DNA from: Mariniphaga sp.
Lineage (GTDB): Bacteria > Bacteroidota > Bacteroidia > Bacteroidales > Prolixibacteraceae
Length of the DNA stretch: 6,050 nucleotides
Direction: 5' to 3'
NCBI GenBank assembly: GCA_025363795.1
Contig: JANYLE010000407.1
Coordinates: 1 to 6,050 of the forward strand
This document shows, piece after piece, positions 1-6,050 of the stretch; the first letter of the stretch is position 1; each line of letters starts with the position of its first letter. The notes under the pieces were generated by a model. That model searched no databases, was not told the DNA's origin, and was given only the letters and a program-made list of their open reading frames with translations. The position numbers were made by a program, and so were the translations under genes.

Positions 1-42
1 ATAATTGATTGAATCACATTTTTAAGATTTCACTATATTTCA

Positions 43-1308
43 TTATCTGGCTCTTAACTTGTGCCCTTTTACCGCATAAAACAGAACAAAAAGATAGATC
101 GGGATTACGATCCAATAGGCAGTCTTTGGCGTGCTGATATCTGCAATTCGGCCATACAGCAACGGTAGAACTGCGGCGCCCGATATCGCCATTACCATCA
201 TTGAAGATCCAATCTTTGTAAAACGGCCTAACCCGGTTATTGCCAACGGCCATATGGAGGGCCACATCAATGAGTTGGCCAATCCCAGCAACGCAATAAA
301 CATGACCGAAATAAATCCCTGGGTGAGTATTGCCATTAAGGCAAATATCAATCCCAGGATAGCTGATATAATCAACGCATTCTTTTGCGCCAAATATTTT
401 GGAATGGTAGAAATACCAATAACATAGCCGACAAGCATCGCGAAGATCGTAAATGATGAGAAGAATTTTGCGGTGGCAATCGGAATATGAAGGAAGATAC
501 CATAGCTTATAATTGTGTTTCCTGCAATAACCTCGACACCTGTGTATAAGAAGATTGTAAGGACGCCCAGAAGCAGATGGGGAAACTGAAAGATATGTGT
601 TTTATCGGCTCCACCGTCATCTACCATCGCATTTTCCTCATCGGCATCAATATCAGGAAGATTGGAATAATACAGGTAAACGGCCAACAGCAACAATGCA
701 ACCATTATCAGAATGTATGGCACGATAACCCTCGAAGCAAGCGAATTAAGCTCAAGGCTTTTCTGGGCAACATTCATCGTAGTTAGCTTCTGAACGATCT
801 CGTCAGCTCCGTTCAATGTAATAAAGCCAAGAACTGCAGGAGCGATGACACCAGCTACGCCATTGCAAATCCCCATGATACTGATGCGTTTCGCGGCGCT
901 CTCGATCGGTCCGATGATCGTAACGTAAGGATTAGAGGCCGTCTGCAATAACGCCATCCCAGCCCCCTGGACGAATAATCCCGTCAGAAACAGTCCATAC
1001 GTTCGGGTGATCGCTGCAGGGACAAAGAGAAGTGAACCGATTGCCATGATGACCAGACCCGCAGCCATTCCCTTTTTGTAACCGGTGTATTCCAGTAACC
1101 AGCCCGAGGGGACCGACATAAAGAAATAGGCGATGTAAAATGAAAATGCAACCAGGTACGATTGAAAATTATTCAACTCACACGCGATTTTCAGGTAAGG
1201 AACCAATACCGCACTTAGCCAGGTAATAAAACCAAAGACAAAAAACAGGGTGCCGATAATTACAATTGGACTGGATAAATCCTTGATTTTCGTTATAAAT
1301 CTGTTCAT
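43..1308 (-). CDS. FHS-family MFS sugar permease (GluP/NagP/FucP-like)
   Basis: This is an inner-membrane major facilitator of the fucose/glucose/galactose:H+ symporter (FHS) family, expected to import a monosaccharide or amino sugar. The 421-residue product has about 12 hydrophobic helices in two halves, split by an acidic cytoplasmic loop near residues 217-238. Family signatures are LFFVFGFITW (21-30), NNFQSYLVAFSFYIAYF (46-62), QTASNPYVTIIGP (122-134), RISIMGICN (141-149) and MWPSIWPLAITGLGRFTKIG (348-367). Aligned from memory to E. coli FucP, the positions of Asp46 and Glu135 are Ala and Gln, which places it with GluP/NagP-type members rather than true fucose permeases. The start chosen is ATG at 1308; an in-frame TTG two codons upstream (1314) is possible, and neither has a clear ribosome binding site. 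It is the last gene of the cluster, 59 bp after the ceramidase-like gene. No terminator hairpin is visible in the 42 bp after the stop. Family is secure; substrate is unknown. Confidence 0.93.
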   Translation of the reverse strand: MNRFITKIKDLSSPIVIIGTLFFVFGFITWLSAVLVPYLKIACELNNFQSYLVAFSFYIAYFFMSVPSGWLLEYTGYKKGMAAGLVIMAIGSLLFVPAAITRTYGLFLTGLFVQGAGMALLQTASNPYVTIIGPIESAAKRISIMGICNGVAGVIAPAVLGFITLNGADEIVQKLTTMNVAQKSLELNSLASRVIVPYILIMVALLLLAVYLYYSNLPDIDADEENAMVDDGGADKTHIFQFPHLLLGVLTIFLYTGVEVIAGNTIISYGIFLHIPIATAKFFSSFTIFAMLVGYVIGISTIPKYLAQKNALIISAILGLIFALMAILTQGFISVMFIALLGLANSLMWPSIWPLAITGLGRFTKIGSSMMVMAISGAAVLPLLYGRIADISTPKTAYWIVIPIYLFVLFYAVKGHKLRAR

Positions 1309-1367
1309 CTTCAATGTATAAATGGATGCCAGTACCTGTTCAATTCCGGCAGAAATTTAGATTAACC

Positions 1368-3338
1368 TTAGCGCTCAAGCGATTTAATTCTGTTGAGAAT
1401 GATCTCATCAACATTTTTGGGGAAGATACATGGCATCCCGTACCAGAAAAATGAATCTTTACCTTCATAAGTACCCGCTTCGATATGCATATGTGTTGGC
1501 AGGTAACTCGATACATCATTGGTATAACCGGCCACCGAGATCAGTTTACCGGGCCAGAAACCCTTAACCCCTAAGCCGTATCCCGTGGTGGTTTCCCGTG
1601 AAAATCCAACCAGTTTCCAGTTCCCGATATTAATCGTATTGATATAAACCGGCATGTATTTGGGCATCGTCCCTTCGCGGTAATACTTCACCATCAGATC
1701 GCACCACTTCACATTTTTCTCGGCATAAACATCGCCCTTTTTGTCAATGTTTTCGGCACGATAGGCATCTATTTCCTCCATCGACCATGGTTTAACAGGA
1801 AGATTAAACGTATCGAGGTAACAAGTAATCGGTCCGTTTATTTTGGTCATTGGCCTTCCAAGAATGGCAATCACTTCGTTTGACAATTTTTCACCGGTTA
1901 TGTACTCTCCATTGTCAATTGGGTTGATATCTCCTGCCGTGCCTTGTATAAAGAGGGAATTGGATGTTCCGGTCCGCTCTTCGATTAATTTACGTGCCAC
2001 ACCGGGGTAATTGGCGCTGATCGTATAATGCAGCTTTCCGGCAGTACTGAATACAGGGTGGCATGAAGCTAAAAACAGGTAACTCTCACTGTCCTTGCCG
2101 GTATAATCCGCCTTGACGACATCAACTGCCTTATCATAGATTTCGGGATGATCTTTGAGACTCCTGTTATAACCCAGGTCGGCTGCACCTCTGCCAAAAG
2201 ATAAGTCTGCCGGAACCATTGCCTTGAGGGCATTTTCGATGGCATTCAGAATCCCGTTTTTGACGGTTGAATAGAGATAAGTACTATCAGGTAGCTGATT
2301 AGGCTCCTGCCAGGTCAGCCAGTTCTGTGTTACAGGTGCAAAATGGGTGTGCGACGAATTGATGAAAATTGCCGCAGCAGGAAGATGGTCCTTCAGAAAG
2401 AGCTCGTGCTTGATCGTCCCTGTAAAAACATCATTGAGACCGCAAACATCAACATTTACAATGACTACGGTTGTTTCGTTGTTTTTGATCGCCATTGCCC
2501 TGGCAGTAATGTTTCCTTCGCTGCGATGTTCCCCACGGAAAAGAATATTCTCCTTGCTTACGCCGAACAACCGGTCGCTGAATACCGCTATTTGTTTGAT
2601 GTCTTCCTTAATGGATTCTCCATTCCGGTACGCTGTCTTTAACCATTTTGAGTCTTTAGTACCTGGTTCACACTGATAAATCACATCGTCGGAAGTAAGC
2701 GCATAAAGTTTCCGGTTATTCGCGGTAAGACTTACAATATGACTGACTGAATTGGTGATTGATTCAACCTTTGCCCATTCAATCCTGCTTCCGGTAAGAT
2801 TGGCAGACCACAATGAACCATTCTCACTTACTCCAAATAATTGATTTTTGTAAGCGGCGATTACTGTCACAGCTTTATCAACAGATCCGATCTTTTTCCA
2901 TTGATGGTTACTTTTAACTTTAGTTTTTAGCAATTCACTATTGGCATTAATCCCATACAATTCATTATTGAATCCGGCAATGGATTTGATATTTTCTGCC
3001 TTTCCGGCTTTTACCCATGTTGCATTATTATCAGACGGATTCATCGACAGCAATTCACCCTTACTGACGATGAGTAACTTGTCATTCAATCCGGTGATGG
3101 CGGTGGGTTCCGGTACCATCCCGATCTTAATCCACTGAAGTGTAAAACGTCCGTCTTTGGGGGCGCCGTAACCACCCAGGTGAAGGGAGATCAGCGACTG
3201 ATCGGGCTCTATCGCTTCCTGCGATGTTCCGACAAGGTAACTGGATTGGGAATTGGAAATAGATGGAAGTATCAATAATAACGACAACAGTAAATTCTTG
3301 ATTCTCATTCTCCGTAAATTTAGTTTAGTGTTACCCAT
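1368..3338 (-). CDS. Secreted neutral/alkaline ceramidase-like amidase with inserted beta-propeller
   Basis: This is a probable zinc-dependent amidase of the neutral/alkaline non-lysosomal ceramidase family (N-terminal catalytic domain type), which cleaves N-acyl bonds in ceramides and perhaps other amides. A Sec-type signal peptide is visible at residues 11-31 (RIKN, then LLLSLLLILPS). The catalytic domain begins with YLVGTSQEAIEP and LHLGGYG (34-58). It is interrupted by five Trp-Lys repeats (about 66-270) and resumes at ITARAMAI...VNVDVCGL (277-301). Family motifs follow: SSHTHFAP (328-335, metal and active-site His), SCHPVF (425-430), QGTAGDINP (465-473), GFSRETTTGYG (578-588) and GYTNDVSSYLPT (604-615). 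A separate C-terminal immunoglobulin-like domain, as in characterised ceramidases, is not evident. The ATG at 3338 lies 10 bp after the aminotransferase stop; Met11 (ATG at 3308) would give a more typical signal peptide and may be the real start. No lipobox is seen, so periplasmic or secreted. Actual substrate is unproven. Confidence 0.87.
   Translation of the reverse strand: MGNTKLNLRRMRIKNLLLSLLLILPSISNSQSSYLVGTSQEAIEPDQSLISLHLGGYGAPKDGRFTLQWIKIGMVPEPTAITGLNDKLLIVSKGELLSMNPSDNNATWVKAGKAENIKSIAGFNNELYGINANSELLKTKVKSNHQWKKIGSVDKAVTVIAAYKNQLFGVSENGSLWSANLTGSRIEWAKVESITNSVSHIVSLTANNRKLYALTSDDVIYQCEPGTKDSKWLKTAYRNGESIKEDIKQIAVFSDRLFGVSKENILFRGEHRSEGNITARAMAIKNNETTVVIVNVDVCGLNDVFTGTIKHELFLKDHLPAAAIFINSSHTHFAPVTQNWLTWQEPNQLPDSTYLYSTVKNGILNAIENALKAMVPADLSFGRGAADLGYNRSLKDHPEIYDKAVDVVKADYTGKDSESYLFLASCHPVFSTAGKLHYTISANYPGVARKLIEERTGTSNSLFIQGTAGDINPIDNGEYITGEKLSNEVIAILGRPMTKINGPITCYLDTFNLPVKPWSMEEIDAYRAENIDKKGDVYAEKNVKWCDLMVKYYREGTMPKYMPVYINTINIGNWKLVGFSRETTTGYGLGVKGFWPGKLISVAGYTNDVSSYLPTHMHIEAGTYEGKDSFFWYGMPCIFPKNVDEIILNRIKSLER
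2529..3143 (-). repeat. Five tandem Trp-Lys (tectonin/tachylectin-like) repeats within the ceramidase-like gene
   Basis: Residues 66-270 of the ceramidase-like protein contain five diverged repeats of about 39-44 residues. Each begins with W-x-K (Trp69, Trp108, Trp147, Trp188, Trp232). Most follow the pattern W-x-K-x-G, a short variable stretch, a hydrophobic strand, then a turn and a second strand such as NQLFGVSENGSLW (165-177), NELYGINANSELL (125-137) and DRLFGVSKENILF (255-267). This periodicity is typical of small beta-propellers of the tectonin or tachylectin-2 kind, which often bind glycans. Five blades would match the tachylectin-2 fold, but that is inference from repeat count alone. 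The array lies after the first strand of the catalytic domain, not at a terminus, so it is an insertion rather than an appended module. Confidence 0.7.
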
Positions 3339-3348
3339 TTATTCAGAC

Positions 3349-4695
3349 TTAGCCAATCTCTGCCGCATACTTTTGAATCTTAAGAATAGCCTCCGCAATC
3401 TGGTCCATATCACTCCTGGGACCGAGCAGCATGTTCTGGAAGAACCAGATACTTTGCTCACCCGTGAGCAGGTCATTCTGGGGGCACTGATTGCGTTCGA
3501 GCCATTGGTTCATTGTTTTCTCGCCATAAATACGGAGGTAGTGCTTGTTTTTAGCCAGACCTGTAACGTATTCATTTTTATTCATCATACCATATCCATT
3601 CGAACAGGGAACACCTTCTTTTGTAAGGGCATCCATAAATTTGGTGCGGCTCAGCCCGGCAAAATGGTTCTTATCATACCGGAACATGTATAAATGATAA
3701 GCGCTTCGGGTGGTCCCTTCGTAAAGCTTCGCAGTAGTTATGCCCTTGATCCCGTTCAACAGCTTCGTGAGATAGCTGGCATTTTCGGTCCGGCGGTTTG
3801 TCTGCTCAACAACACGTGTCATCTGGGCCAGCAACAAATTGCCCTGAAACTCCGACAGGCGCATATTGGTGCCCCGTGTTCCGGTTCCCGGATTGAATCC
3901 TGTAACGCGGCCTCCCTGACCCTGGTTGTGAAAACTATAGCAGGTCTGAGCGAGCTTTTCGTCATTCGTGATAATGGCGCCCCCTTCGCCGGAGTTGAGG
4001 TTTTTGCTCGCCTGAAAACTGAATGCGCCGGCCAGACCGTAATTCCCGACCTTCTTTCCGCGCCACTCTGCGAGGTGCGCCTGGCAGGCATCTTCGATCA
4101 CCGGAATATTAGTCTTTCGTGAAATTTCAAGGATTTTATCAAGGTTTGCAGGAGAACCGCCGATATGAACAGGCATGATCACCTTCGTTTGTTTTGTGAT
4201 GGCTACTTCTATTTTATTCGCGTCGATCTGGAAACTTTCGATATCGGTGTCGACAAAAATTGGCAATGCATAATTCAGTACCACCACATTATAGGTTGCA
4301 ATGAAGGTATAAACAGGAATGATCACCTCATCTCCCGGGCCGATATCCAACGCACCCAGTAAAGTGTACAACGCACTCGTACCACTTGAGGTGGCAAGAC
4401 AGTGTTTTGCACCGGTGAGCTTTTTATATTCCGTTTCAAAATTGTCCACTTTATTGCTCCCGAGCCGACACCATTTTTTACTTTGCAATACATCGCTCAT
4501 TGCTTTCTCCTCGATCTCGCTCACAACGGGCCACGCGGGAAACATACCCGAATGGGCTTGCGGGCCGCCAAGAATCGCGGGTTTCAAGGTATCTATCCCT
4601 GATGCAATTGAAATATTCGGAAATCCGAGTGTGAAGCCTGCTCCGGCCATGGAAGCCACGCTGACAAATGCCCTGCGGTTTAATTTATTTTCCAT
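3349..4695 (-). CDS. Tat-exported DegT/DnrJ/EryC1/StrS-family PLP aminotransferase
   Basis: This is a fold-type I PLP enzyme of the DegT/DnrJ/EryC1/StrS group, whose members transfer an amino group to keto-sugars or keto-cyclitols. The 448-residue protein opens with a twin-arginine signal (NRRAFV at 6-11, then a hydrophobic stretch to about residue 32), so it is probably exported folded with its cofactor. Family motifs are intact: SSGTSAL (103-109, PLP phosphate region), GDEVIIPVYTFIAT (121-134), EDACQAH (201-207; Asp202 would contact the pyridine nitrogen) and SFQASKNLNSGEGGA (226-240), with Lys231 as the Schiff-base lysine. RGTNMRLSEFQGNL (274-287) is also typical. The mature part is about the normal family length. 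The ATG at 4695 is preceded by a modest GGAAAG 4 nt upstream and a TAnnTTTG motif. It probably leads an operon with the ceramidase-like and permease genes. A non-aminating role (dehydratase-like, or sensory) is possible, but a retained lysine argues for PLP chemistry. Substrate unknown. Confidence 0.92.
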   Translation of the reverse strand: MENKLNRRAFVSVASMAGAGFTLGFPNISIASGIDTLKPAILGGPQAHSGMFPAWPVVSEIEEKAMSDVLQSKKWCRLGSNKVDNFETEYKKLTGAKHCLATSSGTSALYTLLGALDIGPGDEVIIPVYTFIATYNVVVLNYALPIFVDTDIESFQIDANKIEVAITKQTKVIMPVHIGGSPANLDKILEISRKTNIPVIEDACQAHLAEWRGKKVGNYGLAGAFSFQASKNLNSGEGGAIITNDEKLAQTCYSFHNQGQGGRVTGFNPGTGTRGTNMRLSEFQGNLLLAQMTRVVEQTNRRTENASYLTKLLNGIKGITTAKLYEGTTRSAYHLYMFRYDKNHFAGLSRTKFMDALTKEGVPCSNGYGMMNKNEYVTGLAKNKHYLRIYGEKTMNQWLERNQCPQNDLLTGEQSIWFFQNMLLGPRSDMDQIAEAILKIQKYAAEIG

Positions 4696-4724
4696 CTTAC
4701 TTTCCGGTTGTTTAGTTGTAAGAT

Positions 4725-4732
4725 CAAATTTA
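4725..4732 (-). promoter_or_regulatory. Candidate Bacteroidota -7 element (TAAATTTG)
   Basis: TAAATTTG on the minus strand fits the TAnnTTTG consensus of the Bacteroidota primary sigma factor exactly. It lies 29 bp before the aminotransferase ATG, which would give a short leader. A convincing -33 TTTG at the usual spacing is not present; only a weak TGTT lies near 4751-4754. In A/T-rich DNA an 8-mer with two free positions can occur by chance, so this rests mainly on its position downstream of the stem-loop and upstream of the operon. Confidence 0.33.
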
Positions 4733-4749
4733 TTAAAACTTTATTGAAA

Positions 4750-4787
4750 TAACATAGCCCCTGCTAATGAAAGGAGAGGCTACGTTA
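4750..4787 (-). terminator. Candidate stem-loop terminator or attenuator upstream of the aminotransferase
   Basis: Read on the minus strand, TAACGTAGCCTCT can pair with AGGGGCTATGTTA in a 13-bp stem with two G-U wobbles and a 12-nt loop (CCTTTCATTAGC). The wobbles pair only in the minus-strand RNA, the direction in which the flanking genes are read. What follows is only moderately T-rich and lacks a clean U-tract, so intrinsic termination is uncertain. It could end the isomerase transcript, reduce read-through to the downstream operon, or stabilise a processed RNA end. Confidence 0.35.
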
Positions 4788-4812
4788 AAGATATTCAATA
4801 GCGTTTACAAAT

Positions 4813-4963
4813 ATGCCATTAGCAGCTGGCTTTTGGCAACTGGCAGTTGGCATGATAGATCTAACTATCTGACATCAATCCTTTACAAATTATGATAGTT
4901 ACTGATTTTTTTTGAAAGCGAGTCTGCCAGTTGCCGGTTACTAATAGCCAAAAGCTATTAGTA
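4813..4963. repeat. Imperfect inverted-repeat element with TGGC-rich arms
   Basis: The 12-bp core GGCAACTGGCAG (4835-4846) recurs as its exact reverse complement CTGCCAGTTGCC (4924-4935). GCTTTTGGC (4829-4837) likewise recurs inverted as GCCAAAAGC (4947-4955). The spacing between the two motifs differs between arms, consistent with a short indel. The left arm is itself bounded by ATGCCA/TGGCAT (4813-4818 and 4848-4853) and contains the palindrome CAACTG-G-CAGTTG (4837-4849). The right arm holds a perfect 10-bp stem, TACTAATAGC/GCTATTAGTA, with a CAAAA loop (4939-4963). The overall look is of a small dispersed intergenic repeat (REP- or MITE-like), but copy number cannot be judged from one window. 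Confidence 0.5.
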
Positions 4964-5013
4964 CAAAATCCAATTACCCATACCCAACGTCATAGAGGAC
5001 AAATATTTCTACC

Positions 5014-6009
5014 TTAGCTCAATATTTTTTTAGCGTATTGAACGCACTTTGCTACTTCTTTAGCCGCATCCGAATCTGCAGGAACGTCGTATTCCAATTC
5101 AACTTCAACATAAATGGGCCATTTTTCCTTCTTTAGCAATAAAAGTACATCGGCGATTGGCATTTCGCCTTTGCCCCATACCTGGTTTGTATTCGGAGGT
5201 GTTGATTTTGGACCGGTTTTGTCCTTCATGTGAATGCTTACAATGCGGTTGTGAAGCCTTTTTATCAACTCATTCGGATGCTTTCCTGTACTGCCGAAAT
5301 AGTGGCCGGCATCAAAATTCAACATGTTATTTGGTGAGTATGCAAGAAATTTGTCAAAGTTCCATCCCGGTTCTGCAGGTTGCATGTGCTGATGGAAAAT
5401 GGCATACATTTTATGTTTTTCGGCAAATGGCCCAAGCCGTTTGCACGCTTCGTCGCCGATTTCGTTGGTAACACCAATTGCACCCATGGCTTTCGCTGCA
5501 TTAAACGCGTAATCGATCTCTTCGTCGGTCCAGTTTGCAGGCGAAAATTTTACAATGTGGATATTGATACCCGCATCATTAAATAACTTCCTGAGATCGG
5601 TATATTTTTGCATCGGAAGCGCTATTCGCCATTTTCGCTGAGCTTCGGTGGCATCAGCCAGTTCCTTTTCATACTTTTCTTTTTGCTCTTTGGTTTGAAC
5701 AACATCGCGTGGAGGCCGTGCGGGACCCTGCGGTAATCCGAGATAATCTTCGGCAACGTTACTCATCAATTCCAGATCGCTGATACCTGCCTGCAGACAA
5801 TAGCCGATAATGTCTTTCGGCGTAGACGGCATACTGCGCCAGCTATAGGTAATGGCTCCAATCTGAACACCCCCGAATTTAGAATTGGGTTTCGCATCTT
5901 TAGCAGCTGCTGAAATACGTGTGAAACCGTAATTAAAAGGGATAGCAGCCAATGCAGCAGCGGCAGCAGCTGTGTTTAGAAATTTACGGCGGGACAACCT
6001 GTTTTCCAT
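5014..6009 (-). CDS. Tat-exported sugar phosphate isomerase/epimerase-like TIM-barrel protein
   Basis: This is a xylose isomerase-like TIM barrel (AP endonuclease family 2 fold), a group that isomerises or epimerises free, phosphorylated or keto sugars using a divalent metal. The N-terminus is a textbook twin-arginine signal: SRRKFL at 6-11, an alanine-rich core to about residue 23, and probable cleavage near 33-36. The barrel starts at VQIGAITYSW (48-57). Candidate metal or catalytic residues are Glu80 (DLELMSN), Glu183, His206/His208 (FHQHMQ), Asp233 and His236 (NFDAGHY), His260 and Asp263 (SIHMKDK), and Glu304/Glu306 (VEVELEY). A charged, Pro/Lys-rich insertion at about 91-135, ending in LPMQKY, appears characteristic of the exported subgroup. 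An in-frame TAA just upstream fixes the ATG at 6009; no Shine-Dalgarno is visible. A 318-bp gap separates it from the aminotransferase. Length (331) is normal for the subgroup. Specific reaction is unknown; lyase or epimerase activity on keto-sugars is possible. Confidence 0.92.
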   Translation of the reverse strand: MENRLSRRKFLNTAAAAAALAAIPFNYGFTRISAAAKDAKPNSKFGGVQIGAITYSWRSMPSTPKDIIGYCLQAGISDLELMSNVAEDYLGLPQGPARPPRDVVQTKEQKEKYEKELADATEAQRKWRIALPMQKYTDLRKLFNDAGINIHIVKFSPANWTDEEIDYAFNAAKAMGAIGVTNEIGDEACKRLGPFAEKHKMYAIFHQHMQPAEPGWNFDKFLAYSPNNMLNFDAGHYFGSTGKHPNELIKRLHNRIVSIHMKDKTGPKSTPPNTNQVWGKGEMPIADVLLLLKKEKWPIYVEVELEYDVPADSDAAKEVAKCVQYAKKILS

Positions 6010-6050
6010 ACATTCTATTTTTTAAATGATGTGTTTATGAAATGCTTTAT

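Larger units (their letters stand above)
4696..5013. other. 318-bp non-coding gap between the isomerase and aminotransferase genes
   Basis: No credible gene was found on either strand here; a plus-strand open frame that enters it is antisense to the aminotransferase start. From the isomerase side it contains an A/T-rich stretch, a perfect 10-bp hairpin (4939-4963), a diverged inverted repeat with GGCAACTGGCAG-type cores (4813-4963), an 8-bp inverted repeat TAACTATC/GATAGTTA (4862-4869 and 4894-4901) followed on the plus strand by eight T (4906-4913), a longer stem-loop (4750-4787), and a candidate promoter (4725-4732). It is by far the longest gap in the cluster, which is otherwise tightly packed. 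Confidence 0.8.

Noticed and set aside
1309..1367. Possible promoter for the permease (TAAATTTC, near TAnnTTTG) in the 59-bp gap
   Set aside because: It deviates from the consensus at the last base, has no supporting -33 element, and the short gap fits simple operon read-through.
3819..4091. Second minus-strand open frame (90 codons) inside the aminotransferase gene
   Set aside because: It is an out-of-frame Arg/Ala/Pro-rich shadow of the aminotransferase with no start context or domain.
3253..4122. Two long plus-strand open frames (146 and 142 codons) opposite the aminotransferase and the ceramidase start
   Set aside because: They lie antisense to a well-conserved gene with intact family motifs, resemble no known protein, and are explained by codon composition of the real gene.
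4319..4747. Plus-strand 142-codon open frame reaching into the intergenic gap
   Set aside because: Most of it is antisense to the aminotransferase N-terminus, and the small non-overlapping end shows no recognisable protein features.
4862..4913. Inverted repeat TAACTATC/GATAGTTA followed by eight T on the plus strand, resembling a plus-strand terminator
   Set aside because: The loop is 24 nt with only an 8-bp A/T-rich stem, and no plus-strand gene exists for it to terminate.
4939..4963. Perfect 10-bp hairpin as an intrinsic terminator of the isomerase gene
   Set aside because: The stem is A/T-rich and is not followed by a U-tract on the minus strand; it is better treated as part of the repeat element.

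Overview
The window looks like a carbohydrate or glycoconjugate utilisation locus from a Bacteroidota chromosome, more like an environmental Cytophagales, Sphingobacteriales or Chitinophagales member than a gut Bacteroides. This is inferred from moderate-to-low G+C by eye, weak or absent Shine-Dalgarno sites, a Bacteroidota-type -7 motif (TAnnTTTG) before one gene, two Tat-exported metabolic enzymes, and an FHS-type sugar permease. No rRNA, tRNA, CRISPR array or transposase was seen.

All four genes lie on the minus strand, so transcription runs from high to low coordinates. They are: (1) 6009-5014, a Tat-exported sugar phosphate isomerase/epimerase-like TIM barrel; (2) 4695-3349, a Tat-exported DegT/DnrJ/EryC1/StrS-family PLP aminotransferase with its catalytic lysine intact; (3) 3338-1368, a secreted neutral/alkaline ceramidase-like metallo-amidase with five Trp-Lys repeats, probably a small beta-propeller, inserted inside the catalytic domain; (4) 1308-43, a 12-helix sugar permease of the fucose/glucose/galactose:H+ symporter family. 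Genes 2-4 are closely spaced (10 bp, then 59 bp) and probably form one operon.

Genes 1 and 2 are separated by 318 bp of non-coding DNA. In transcript order it holds a 10-bp perfect hairpin, a diverged inverted repeat rich in CTGCCAGTTGCC / GGCAACTGGCAG, a 13-bp stem-loop, and a candidate promoter just before the aminotransferase. This gap suggests that genes 2-4 can be transcribed independently of gene 1, or are attenuated relative to it.

A plausible joint role (inference) is extracytoplasmic processing of an amide- or amino-containing sugar, aminocyclitol or glycolipid, followed by uptake of the released sugar by the permease. The exact substrate cannot be read from the sequence. The most unusual points are the propeller nested in the ceramidase fold and the pairing of a Tat-exported PLP aminotransferase with a Tat-exported isomerase that share almost the same N-terminus.
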